In this document: in pieces, positions 1 through 12,591 of the stretch
Layout: each line of letters begins with the position of its first letter
Position numbering within the stretch: position 1 is the stretch's first letter
From: Chenopodium formosanum
Taxonomy: Eukaryota; Streptophyta; Magnoliopsida; Caryophyllales; Amaranthaceae
NCBI GenBank assembly: GCA_024500155.1
Contig: CM044857.1
Span: forward strand, 44,845,001-44,909,000
Reading direction: 5' to 3'
DNA: 64,000 nucleotides
Translations under genes and position numbers: made by a program
The notes under the pieces: generated by a model
Seen by the model: the letters and a program-made list of their open reading frames with translations, nothing else
What the model was told of the DNA's origin: nothing
The model's database searches: none

Positions 1-892
1 AGTATAATTATGATATTATTCTGTGATCTAATAATATGATTAATACTCATCAATGGTACAGTATAAAAATTATCTCTTTTATGGCGATATGTAAAAGAAA
101 ATAAATAGTAATTCAACTATTTTTTGAAAAAGAGTGTATATAGTCGGATTAATACATGCTGATTGTAATAGTAATATTATACGGAGTATGACAGATCAAT
201 AAATAGATTCGTTGTTCATTCGAACCCATATATATATATATATATTTTTTTTGTGCGTGGGTTTGTATGGAAAGGGACTTAACAAGGAAATAATTCAAAA
301 GGGTTGGTCACACAAATAATACAATGTTTTTCCACTAAGTTTTGAAATTGATTTGGATTTTAAACAATAGTGTACATTTATGATAAACAATAATCAGTTG
401 GAAAGTTTAGGGTGATGTACATCTAAAAATCCATCCATTTGCACGAGTGTGTGTGTTTTGTAAGCTAGTGGCTTCACTGTCCCACTCGCTTTTGTTCCTC
501 AAATTTGGACCCACAAAAAAAAAAAAAAAAACGACTCGTTAGTCGTTTCCCATTGTGAGGTGAGCTATAGCTATTGTGTTAAGGGGCTCACCATTTTTAA
601 TTTGTATCAATTTCAAATACCTCTCCCTTATCCCCTATCTCTTTCATTCTTGTGCATGATTATATTTATATTTAGCTCTAGATGGATCAATTCTGAAAAA
701 TCTTCCAATCAAGTCCTTTATGCATTTATAAATTATTTGTGTAATTGATTGATGTGAAATGTATAATTGAATAGAGTAATAATTTTTCATGAATGTGTGC
801 CATTTGAACTTTGTATAATATAAAAAATGTGTCAATTGTTATTGTCTTTTCGTGCTGAATAGTTTAGACATTTAATAATTTATTATAAATAC

Positions 893-1060
893 CTTTTATT
901 TATAAAAACCAAAATAGTATATTTAAGCTATAAAATAAAGAATATCGTACAGAAATAAATTAAATTAGGTCATCTAATAACTTTTATTTATAAAAACCAA
1001 AATAGTACATTTAAGCTATAAAATAAAGAATATCGTACAGAAATAAATTGAATTAGGTCA
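893..1060. repeat. 88-bp tandem duplication
   Basis: Two adjacent copies start at 893 and 981 (offset 88) with the words CTTTTATTTATAAAAACC, TTAAGCTATAAAATAAAG and AATATCGTACAGAAATAAAT. I see only a couple of mismatches, so the duplication is recent. No coding content. Confidence 0.85.
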
Positions 1061-2652
1061 TTCATAACAAGTTGAATTGCTTATTTGCATTATTCATGGT
1101 AACAAGGGCCAAGGGCCTAAGCATAAACCAAAGTCAGACATGTGCAAGGCATGGACACTCAAAACACCCCATTCTTAAAATACGTACACCTATATACATA
1201 TGACCAATTGACCATAGAGGGTAGCACCTTAACCTTTTAAGCCAATCCTAAATTTACATGGTTTAGGTTGCCAAATATGATTCCCAAAGTCATCCCTTGT
1301 GAACCATGGAAAGTACCTCAATGTCTTATCTTTCAGTGAACGAAAAATATTCTCTAGGTTCTATATTAAAGGCTATAATACTTGAATTTAGGGACTTTCG
1401 ACACTTGATGTCAAAAACTCAACTAATTGTAGTAGAAAAATATAGGGTTCATAAGAGGTTGTTTAAAATCTTATAACTCTAATAATCGGTAATATAAAGC
1501 CTTAAAATAAAAACGCGTTAATAAAGGAAGATATGCCAAATTATCTAAATAGATAACTTAGAGGCAAAGTAGATGGTTTAAAACATTGAAGTGGCTTCCC
1601 ATGGTCTCTTAAAGTTTAAGGGAGTAGCTTTTTCCTTATTTTTTTTTAGTCCAAATATAAAAAGTTGAAAATTTTCTAAATTTGAAAGGTATACACTCAT
1701 ACACGATTTTCATTTAGTTTCGAGAAAAATATTCAAAACTAGGTGCACGTCGTGCCTCTTAGGATCATAAAAGTTAGGTTTGAACCATAATAAAACTACT
1801 ATCAATGTGTCTCTCTATCTAGATAATAAGTTTGGTTAATTCGAAAATAAAAAAAAAAAAAGTCCCCTCTACCTTCAAAACAAATACACCATCTTCTCAA
1901 TACATAAATTTCTAATACACAACAATAAAGTAAAGCAGGTAAATACTAAATAGTGTAAAAATCTAACTATTACTAAAATTCCATAGGATAATCATAGAAT
2001 TATGGAATGAACTTAGTAACAATAATAATACTCCATAATAATTTTTTAAAAAGGCGTTATAATAGGGCCGACTGAAGCACGGCGCCACATAAGTATGTAG
2101 GGCGTCGACCGCATATGTGATTTGTGGTTGGGGACCAAAAACCATACCCCGTATTACCCAAAATCATTTCATGCAAATAATGTAGAGTGACTCAAACCTC
2201 AATAGAACAAGTAGACTAGTAGGAGTACTAGTGTAGCGTACTACACCATAACCATATTATATCGATTTAGTTAATACTTTGACGGTGATCTGAGCCAAGT
2301 TAGGGTAACAGTTCACGCTTTCCTAGATTAAAAAGTGGGGGCCTTTTTTCCATTTTTATTAAACAATTTTCATATTTTGGGTGATAAAATTTCGTCACTT
2401 TGCATTATTCATCTAATGACGGTACTGGGCTCGACACAAATTTATTCAATAAAAGTTATCAGAAAGAAAAAAAATAATTACTAATTAAAAATTATATAAA
2501 TAATTTAAAAAAGGGGTGGGTGAGAAATTTGGCTCCTTTCACATAAAAGATGGAGTGCACGTGTGGGCGTGAAAGAGCAGATAAATAGTGAAGGAGCATT
2601 TTTGTAAGAATCTTCGTGTGCTTGTTCTTATGTGACTCACAATGTTATACTG

Positions 2653-2654
<2 letters not shown>

Positions 2655-2733
<79 letters not shown>
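2655..2733. repeat. (ATT)n microsatellite
   Basis: About 26 uninterrupted ATT units. Confidence 0.95.
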
Positions 2734-2735
<2 letters not shown>

Positions 2736-3253
2736 ATAATACTCTGATTATATACTACGTATATACTCGTACTCACTCACTACTTGTTCTTTAGATTTTA
2801 ATGAAGAGAAAAAAAAAAAAAGAAAAAAATCTCCTTCGTATTTGTTTGATTTTGTTGTTTGCTTTGGTTTTTGTTCCCCTACTATAAATATTATCGTCAT
2901 AGTCGTCAACTCGTCATGGATTTGCATGATTATTCATCATATGCCTTTGTTCATTATTTATTTCTACGGGAGTAGTTGATTTTGGTTTGACTGTATGAAG
3001 TCACTTAGCTTATACTTTCCTTGTTTTAGGTTGAGATGACACTCGAACGGGCCGGTATAAACTATACTAGGGCCCAATATGACAATGACACAACGTCATA
3101 TATATTACGGAGTATATGACTTGTAGTCTGTAGATTATACTCGTATATGAGAATTTCGGAAAATCATATGTATGAATGGTAGTTTGAACTTATTTGTACT
3201 CGTATTGCATATTATGTGCTCAATATAATCACTTTTGTTAATTTTAACTATAC

Positions 3254-3256
<3 letters not shown>

Positions 3257-3301
<45 letters not shown>
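3257..3301. repeat. (ATT)n microsatellite
   Basis: About 15 ATT units, the same motif and strand as the longer array some 520 bases upstream. Confidence 0.93.
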
Positions 3302-3665
3302 CTTTTCGACTAATATTTTCAATTCGAGTTAGTAATATTCTGACAACAAGTTATAGTCGAATATAATAAGTTATGGTTAGTTATATGACTTATATCAGAA
3401 TAAATTGATCTGATGAAGGGTAAATTTGACATAATTTGAATGAACAACATGACCTTGATCTAACATTAGAAGACTCAAATAAAATTGTCCCAGCTTTGAG
3501 TTACCTAACTTCATTATCTCACCGTAAAAAAAGAATTTACACACAATAATAGTCTTGATATGACATAACTCATCAATTTCAACATTCCCGATCTGAACCA
3601 TATGATGTACAAATTATGCGAATTCAATCCGAACAAAAATAATTCAATTCCAAAGACATGTTTGG

Positions 3666-4046
3666 CTAGGGATGCTAATTGAGCAAGGCAACTCGCGAGC
3701 AGCTCGAGCTCGACTCAGTCAACGCTCGATTTAAACTCGACTCGAGTTTGCTCGTGCTCGGTCGAATCAGCTCGAAACTCGATAAGTGTACAAGAAATTC
3801 AATATTTTTTGATTCTTTCATATTTAAAAACAAAAATTTACCTTGATACCTAATAAATTTAAAATAATAAGCTTAAGTAGAAAAAATTATATAAAGAGAA
3901 GAAAATATCATTAACAAATATTTGAAATTCAAAAAGTAAACCTTTAAACGAGCAACTCGTGATCAATTCGGCTCGACTCGAAAATTAACGGGCACGAGTT
4001 GAGCAACCCTCTACTCGTGATCGACTCGCTCGATTAGCCCCAATGA
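3666..4046. repeat. Foldback/MITE-like element rich in CTCGA words
   Basis: The left end (GGGATGCTAATTGAGC, then repeated GCTCGA/ACTCG words) is mirrored at the right end (GCTCGATTAGCCCCAAT preceded by CTCGTGATCGACTCG). The AT-rich centre is unrelated. Terminal inverted repeats around a non-coding centre fit a small non-autonomous hAT-like element. I could not identify a clean target-site duplication, so the edges are approximate. Confidence 0.5.
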
Positions 4047-4546
4047 CACCTCTTATATTATCTACGTACCTAAGTATGGGGTACAAATTAATATCCTAGA
4101 CTCCTAGAAGGCTACAACTCTCCCAAACCACATAAACTCTCCCAAACGATAACTTCAACATCAAGAGATTTTCCCTTTCTTATGCTTTAACTACCTCTAC
4201 CTTTTTTTTTCCCACAAATTATTAAAGCTTTCTTACATAAACCTAATGATGTACGATTGGATATAGAATAGATTTTAGCATAGAAAATGCAATTTAATCA
4301 AAAAGAAAAGAAAGCATGCAATATATTGAGGGATTTAATTATCAACAAACAGCCTTACCATAAGTGTGCGCTTCCAACCAACATATCGCAAAAGATTCCT
4401 AGCCCTTGTTTTTGGTTCCACTATACAACTTCCCCATGTGTTAAGGTCCCCATTACAAGCAATTTGTTGTGTATTAATAAATTAAACTAACTTTATTATT
4501 TTGATTATATTGCTTGTCCTTGATATTTTGCCATTCCTTATATATG

Positions 4547-4590
<44 letters not shown>

Positions 4591-7500
4591 TTTTGTTGCA
4601 TAATACAATTTATTAAAAGCTTCTCCTTTATAATATAATCTTAAATCAATATAGAACTTTAATCAGGTAAATATATAGTGACACAAAAAAACTTGTACAT
4701 TACTTATCATAACGTAAAGAAAAAACGTACCAAAACCATGTGATAGGGGCATATATTACATGGTGATGAAAAAGGGATAAATTGGAACCCATTAGTGGGG
4801 CAATACAAACTTGTTATTTCAGTTAACAACAAATGGAAACTTGCCCATTTGCATGTTATCACCTCGTGGGGGTGATAACATTTTTCCAACTGTCCTTTTG
4901 GGCTACACTCAAATGGATAGTTGAAATTTGCCAAAGTTTTTATTTTTGTGGTCCTTTTTCCTTTTGGTGGTTTAATTAGTCTTGTGGTTTCAAACAACAT
5001 AGTTTTAGCCTTTGATTTTTGTCAAGCTAAGGCAGCTACCTAGCCAATGTTATGTTGGCTTCAATGTGTTTTTCAACTATGCATGGGTTCTTCTCCTTTC
5101 GATTTATTGTAGGGTTTCATTCTCATGAATGTTATTTATTGGGCGGTTATCGTTTATATATATGTTTGTTAGCACAATATTAGGTACGAGTATATGATAA
5201 TAAGGTTGTCAGACAAGTTATGTACGTCAGAACCTTTTTTAAATTTTACGGGGTTTTTTTTTTTTAAATACTGTGATAACAACAATTGAACCTGTAACTT
5301 TTATGTGGGAGATGGAACCTAACTACACAGTATGAAGATGTCGATTTATTGTTCTATTATGAATTTTAATTACTTATATATGTACATGTTATAAAGTATG
5401 AAATAATTTGTGTAATACAATAGCATTTATTTTTTTTTTCAATTTTTGTTGTTTACCATAAGATTAACACTGACCTATGTGAAAAGGTTCAAATGTCCAA
5501 CTAACTATTCATTCATGGGATGTAACAAGGAATAAAATGTCAACTATAATATTTAATTCCTCATTGATAGACATCTTAAATTCGTGCATGGACCGTAGCC
5601 TACAAGCTACTATGCTACCTCCTGCGGCTTTGTTGTCTGTCTCTTTTACAATGAACATGTATGTTATGAACCCTCCATTAACTACACCCTAATTAATAAA
5701 TCTAACTTATCAAATTTAATGTCTTTACTTACCCCTTTGTAAATGTGAGATAGTGACATTCTACTTACAATGTTATGATTAATCTTTTTGCATGATTATA
5801 ACCCTAATTATTATTTGATTGATAGAATAATCTTATGTAAAATTATATATTGTGATATTTCCTTAGTCTCTCAAAAGTGTCGGTTGATAAATCATTTTAG
5901 TTAGTACTTTTGTAAGCATATTTATCTAATCAATTATAATCTTCATGTTTGCTCATAAGCTTGAAACAAGAGGCATGATTAGTTGGTTTTAGTCTAGTAC
6001 ACTTCACTTTCAATTCAATTGTGCAATAATTATATTGTTGTTGGTTATAAATTTAAAATTTCTTTAAATTGTGAATAAAAGTACAATTAGAGTAATTACA
6101 TATATAGACAAAAAGAGGACCACTAATTAATATGTTAATTAGATTAAGGCTAGTTTAACACGTCGTGTTAGCTTTTCAAGATACATAAAATAGGCCAAAG
6201 CTGATTTTAAAAAAGCGTACGGACACTAAGATTAAATTTTTGGAAAATTTGTATGTATATCCAAGTGAATTAAGCGCTTTTTCTTCTTAAATGTATTGAC
6301 ATTGGGTGATAAATTCCCTTATGTATATATACAATGGTCATATGTTTTTCTTTTTCTTTATCACGAAATACCTCACATGTGTACATATATATGCATAACG
6401 TGTAACAACAATTTCTTACTTTTGGACACATTCACAAATTAGATATCATATTGTCATTAACAGTGATTAAACTACAATAGTTGTAGTAGAAAATTTGAAG
6501 TGAAAAAAAAGCAGAGATTCATGAGAATGTTTTTTAATTTGTAAGAGAAGATTAAGAATGATCGAATCTAACATTCTAACATGGCCATTATCAATACTTT
6601 TTTAAAGTAGTACAAAATTTATGTTAACATTATTACCAACATTTTTATATAGTTCGTCAATTAGTGAGGAATTATCATAATAATTTAGGTCGAATAATTT
6701 AATTAACAAATACTTAGATTATACCCTTGATGTTCTTTAGATTGCCTTGCTAATTTGTCCGAAATGAAGCTCAAGACCTCAAGTTGCTTTCATTCCTTGT
6801 CACGTATGTATATATTCTATTCTCAAATAAATTGCTTTCATTCCCACGCACGGCTGCTACTCTGCTTTAATACCCTGAACAACGACAACTAACAACAATT
6901 AATAATACATTAATACTCCTCGTGTTCTTTACAGTTTTACTCACTTTCTATTTTAGTCTGTTTCATACTATTCATTTAATTTGCATTTTTTTAAAAATTT
7001 TGTAAACATTACATATTATAGTTATGTTTCTATGGACTATGGCCAATTTATACTCCGTCTCTTTTTCTTTCATTTGAAATCCATTACGGAGTACATGTAC
7101 ACTCTATTTAACCTAAAAACAAAATATTAAACAAAGCAAATGGTCTCCAATTTTTACACTATTTAAATTTAAAAAAAATGAACAGTAAGATGTAGTTTTA
7201 TGTATATCTTTTACGTACTTCATTTTCATATATGTCAAAATATAACTCTAACTGTATCATTAATATCTTTTAGTGCATCATACTATCATCATTCATAAGG
7301 ATGAGTTACTTATTACGTGATTCAATTTACTACAAACTTCGTTTATGTCTCCATCAATTATAATATGACAAAACTATAAGCAAAAAACAACTAAAGCTAG
7401 AATAGAAAGATGCCTTCGTCTAAAAACACTACCATAGTACCATTAATAAACTATGTACTGATTTGTTCTAAAAATACTATGTACTGATTTGTTTTAATTT

Positions 7501-10500
7501 CCACTACATCATATGATTATAAAATTATATGATGAAAGAATGCTATTTTTTCAAAACATTTTAAAGGTACGCTCACGTAGTATATTTGACTATTAATTTA
7601 GAACGAAATCTTGCTTGCATGCATATCCTATAACAATATTGCTAATATATAATCTTCTGGAATTAAAGTTTGATGGTGATACGAGTGATTTTTCAAGAGA
7701 ATAAACAAGTGGACCAGTTATCTCTTCTCATACTGTCATACATTGTATTTGATTTAATTTAATATTATACTTTAAATAATTTCATCCAAAAATCCACTAA
7801 AGTTGGGCATGTTCATCATCTTACATACCTTTACAGATGATTTATTGTCTATAACTGTATATGATGTTGATTCTATATCTTTGTTTGATAATGTGATAAA
7901 TGTTTTTTTCCCCAAAAAAAAAAGGTAAATACTGTACACAAATAAATAAATACATAAATGTTTATTGTACAAGCTTTTCTTCAATGATCGACTATTTTGG
8001 CGGCCCATAATTTTTAAGAGCATGTAGCAAACTTGTACATTATGTATGAAGTTAATTTTGGAACAGAATAAATCTTAATGCAATAACATTTTATTGTTGT
8101 ACCTATCAACTTTTACTAGACAAATCAAATGCATGTAGAGTGATTAATGTTTTAATGAATACCTAGTCTAGTAAAATTTTGAATTAAATGTTGGAAAAAG
8201 ATAGCTTATCCAACCTTTAATTAATTAATAGCCCTTTTTTTTTTTTTTTTTTTGAGACTTAATACTTTTTTCCAAATCTATGTCATGAATAATTTACTTT
8301 ATTCACTTAACTATAACAACTAGGGGTTTTACTATACGAGCACTTGCGGGACTCAATCTGCTCTGTTAACATCTGCTTTGCTCTGTTGAAATTTGATGTG
8401 CTTTGTCTAGAAGCTCAAAAGAACAAGGCCTATTGAACTTGAAATTTTCAAGTGCAAAAAGCTCAAGAGTTGATTCAGGATTGTGGAATACAAGTGTCAT
8501 GAGTCATCCTAGGGAAATTTTAACTCAGTCTGGGCTCAGCTTATTAAAACCCTATTAGCAAACATAGATGAAAGATGAAATTTACCCCAGGTGAAGATGT
8601 TCAATTGAAATCTCCTAAAAAACAGGCAATAAAAATAAATTGTGGTTAGACAAAAATCTTTCTAGCTAGCCAGTAGCCACCTATGCTATAAGCAATGCAT
8701 ATGCTATACACCTATGTTATGGTATGTAATGACACTATTATAGATGAGAGATTGTTATATACAGCCGGGTGGCCAGGTGTACCGTACATCCATGGGTATT
8801 TGTTCTTATTTTGACGATTATTTTTCATTTTATCATCAAATGAAGAGTAAAAACTAACCTTAAGTTAGTTGGGTGTACGATAAACCGAGTGTATATACCA
8901 AATTTTAATCATAGACAATAACATGAGACTCTTACAATAATATATACTCTTAACTTCAATTCTATTATCACAATTTATTACCGTCTAAGCCAACGAGTCA
9001 ATCTCAAGAGAACAACTGTCTAATGAAATTGGATGGGAACTAGACTCTTGGAACTTGGTCTCTTATCGTCCTACATAATAACAGCTTTTCATTAATCCTT
9101 TTTTGCTGGTTTCATCGAACAAGAGTACAGATGCATGTACATTTCATCTTCAATGGTCCTCCTTAGCTATCCTGTCACTGCATGCTCAGAATTTTGTCCA
9201 ATTCTTATTTTCTCAATTCTTACCTTTTATTTATTGTTAACTATATTTGGACCTACATAATATTTTTGGAATCTGCTTAAATGATGGTAATAATCAATCC
9301 TGATTTTATTGGTATCCCAAAAGATTTCAATTTTATAATTTTCAATATTGATTAGCTCACTGAATTTTTATTTTTACACCTAATAATGCCCACATAATTC
9401 AGTGAGTTGAATGTGTAATTGTGTATGTTGGTAGAAGCTTTCCACTATCATTTAATTGTAATTAATTAAGAATGTAATTAAACTATGTTTAATATGATAA
9501 TGTAGCCGACGATTGCTATTGAATAATATATATGATCAAAGCGATTAAAGATTACCTGAAGGGTGAAGCTCCCTTATAGTCAAAGATACGGCCATGAGCT
9601 TTCGGCCTATCATATATAGTTAAGGATGTATATATGATATAACTAGCTCGTTTAGCATGAAAAGATAGGTTAGCTGATATATGATATGATCAAAGTTTTA
9701 AATTTCCTTCATGGACATATTATAAATTCAAATTTATGTATGTATCTACCACGAAGCAATTAACATTGCCATATTTCAATAGTATGATGTCTTTAAGGTT
9801 ACAAGACCAGTTAAAATTCTTTTATGCAAGTGCAATAAACACGCATAAATCAAGTTCATCAAAATTAACGATATGATGGCATATAAGCACAACATATTTA
9901 TATAATTGACAAATCGACTCAATTCGACTCATTTGATTGTAAACTTTACTCCAATCTAATTGATTAAGCTACCTCCCTTTTCATTATTACAAAATAATTC
10001 TCCCCATTAACTTAGGGTATAAGTGTATGACTAGGCCTTTAAATCTAATACCTAATTTACTGAACTTCCATGTGATAATTAACTCTTTAGTACATTACAG
10101 TACTATTTTCTTTCCCATTGAAAAAGTTGACACAGTCATATCCACTAATCTTAATTAGCTTAACCTAAACATATATTATCTCACAAATCTCTCTACATGT
10201 CAACACATAATTAAGTGTAAAAAGACATACACAAATGACATATTAGTCATGCTTCTTCCTACTTGTTTCCTGTACCAGAGAATCCATTAATCTTATTAAT
10301 AAAGTTAATTATTTCATAAAAAGCTGTTAATGAGATCACTAATTGACCTATGAGAGGTTGAGATTAACAATGATTGGACGCTTTATCTTAATTTATAATA
10401 CTAATTACTTTATAATACTAATTCTAAAATGCATCTTCCAATAACGTGAAGCCCATTATACCAATGAAATGCAATGCAATATCCTGCAGCCATGTGTTGC

Positions 10501-11067
10501 TATGTAAAAGTAATCTAACTTATTCTTAACTATATTCTTAGATCCTTTAACCATATTTATTAACATTTTATTGGTCCATATTATGTATTAGTGTACTAAT
10601 TTATTAATATAAGTAGCTTAGCTTTAGTTCAACAAGGAAGGAAAGTCCACCTTGATTTAGTAAGCTACTAACTATATTAATCTAGGTGCTAACACTTTTC
10701 CAAACTTATGTTATGTCATCAATTTTCATTGGCTAATGGTGTAAAATTTTTGTTTATTATACTTATTTATCAAGGGGTAATGGTGTTAGGTTGTATTTTT
10801 GGATTTTATGTTCAAAATTTCTTGCCCCTAAGTGTTTTTTTTTGTTTTTTTTTTGTTTTTTCCAGTAAATTTACTAGTAATTTGCGAAAATCAGTAAGAG
10901 CAACAATAACTCTTTATATTTCTCCACAACCCCTTAATTCCTAACATATAGATTTGATCTTTAAATCATATGACAACAATTAGATTATTACCAATGAGAC
11001 AATGAGATATATTTCCTTCTTTTCTTAACAAGTTAAGTTTATTATACACTTATTTAAAGTGAACTTA
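4047..11067. other. Gene-free AT-rich stretch of about 7 kb
   Basis: No exon series with recognisable protein similarity was found. The longest open frame (97 codons, minus strand, 4707-5000) resembles nothing I know and lacks supporting features. The stretch holds long poly-T tracts (about 4549-4589 and 8226-8253), a perfect short hairpin at 4853-4881, a small duplication near 7440-7495 and scattered TACGGAGTA-type words. Confidence 0.55.
4853..4881. repeat. Perfect 11-bp hairpin
   Basis: ATGTTATCACC, a 7-base loop, then GGTGATAACAT: a perfect inverted repeat. It lies about 160 bases from one end of a slightly less AT-rich patch. It is too short for a miRNA precursor by itself and no poly-T terminator follows. 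Confidence 0.6.
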
Positions 11068-11216
11068 GGGTCTGTTCTAAACTGAGCTGAACTGAACTGA
11101 TTGGAGCTGAACCGAACTGAATATTTTATGAGAGAAGAAAATTAGAAACTGAACTAAACTGAACTGAACTAATTGGAGCTGAACTGAACTGAAAATAAGC
11201 TGAAAAGAACAAGCCC
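11068..11216. mobile_element. PIF/Harbinger-like MITE, 149 bp
   Basis: The ends are GGGTCTGTTCT and AGAACAAGCCC, imperfect inverted repeats, flanked by direct TTA on both sides (11065-11067 and 11217-11219). A 3-bp TTA duplication is typical of PIF/Harbinger insertions. The interior is made of GAACTGAACT-type words. A second family member lies at 37978-38139. Confidence 0.75.
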
Positions 11217-11219
11217 TTA

Positions 11220-12591
11220 TTACATCTATAGACTAGGTATGAAGACATATGGTTATCAATCAAACCAATCAGCACTTGTTATTAATCAACAGAATCTAAT
11301 TAGAATAGCTATTTAAGTTTTTGAAAAAGTGAATATTATGATCTAGATAATTCAAAGTAGCATAAGAAAAAAATATTCATAGGGATCACACATGTACGTG
11401 GATTGATGGATACAAAAATTCTCAATAAATTCCTAGTCCTAACATGTGTTAGGTCCTCTTCTCACATGCTTCCACCATTTTATGACACAGTAGAAAAACA
11501 ATGCTTTGTTTTATATACAAAGATACACTTCTATGCAATTACAAATTTGACTATAAGTTTGTTCAAATCACATAAATCGATGCATTATTTGACTACATAT
11601 ACTATATACATGGACTCAAAACCATATATAAATAGGGTCCCATACACCACGATATACAGTATGTTACTCCTATGCTTCTTTCTAATTGAAACATGCTAAT
11701 ATTATTTGTTTGCAGTCCTAGTATATGGTAGTAATCCTAGCATAATTATTGTGTTAAACACCTATTAGTAATTTTAATGTTGTATCATCTTTATAATTCT
11801 CATTTTCACACTGTTTTTCCCCTTTAAATGGGGTCAATTTGACTGATCAAACCTTATTATGCAATATTCTCCCTATAAATAAGCTTTGTTAATATCATAA
11901 TACTAGGTGGAAAATGGAAACCACCAATGCATCTTTTGAGGATCACATGCATGAATGCATGATGATCCGTTAGCTATGCTAGTGGTTTTGGGGCATCAAA
12001 CTGGTTAGCTAGAAAAAAACCCTACTCGTATCAAGCAAGATGTCAAATAATCTGTAATTTAGAAATTCACTCACCTCTAGTTATAATACGAAAATGAAAT
12101 GTCTTGCTATGACATAGCCTTACTTAAGTAAAATCGATAATTAAAAACATGAAATTAAGAAAGTTATAATTAAGAATAACATTCTCTAATTATTTCCTCT
12201 AAAAAGTGATAAGAATGATACAGGGTTGCACTGAGTCATTGACCACCAAATTTTAAAATTAGGAATGTTGGCAAAAAAAAAAAAAAAAAAAAAGGAGTTG
12301 GGGGTATATTTGTGGGCTTGGATCCCTCGGTGTTAACTTTTCTTTCAAGCCCAAAAAATCGTTTGGCCCAATATCTGACCACTTACATCAGGCCCAGTTA
12401 TTTGTCTAAATCCAACAATCCAATCCTTTTTTTCTTTTTTGGCAATGAGAAAATTTCTATTATATATAGCCCTTAATCAAATAACAGTTGATATTTTACT
12501 AGCTTGATGATGCAATGACAATTGATACTTACATAACACAATTTGTGTTTGTTACAATGTAAGAATTAGTTCAAATGACTGATGTCAAAGA
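11220..12591. other. 3' flank of the PI-PLC X gene, no gene seen
   Basis: AT-rich sequence with a poly-A run near 12273-12293. No coding exon was recognised; a 98-codon plus-strand open frame (11403-11699) has no recognisable features. Part of the right side is presumably the 3' UTR of the minus-strand PI-PLC X gene. Confidence 0.5.

Larger units (their letters stand above)
1..3665. other. Gene-free AT-rich stretch
   Basis: I see no exon-like reading frame with family resemblance on either strand; the open frames are short (at most about 70 codons) and of low complexity. The stretch holds poly-A/T tracts, two (ATT)n microsatellites, an 88-bp tandem duplication and scattered TACGGAGTA/TACTCGTA words. 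An unrecognised non-coding RNA cannot be excluded. Confidence 0.6.

Noticed and set aside
4707..5000. 97-codon minus-strand frame
   Set aside because: No recognised family, no exon context, no signal or domain; possible by chance over 12 kb.
9560..9610. GAAGCTCCCTTATAGTCAAA resembling a miR159/miR319 complement
   Set aside because: Only the 9-base core AAGGGAGCT matches; several central mismatches and no convincing precursor fold.
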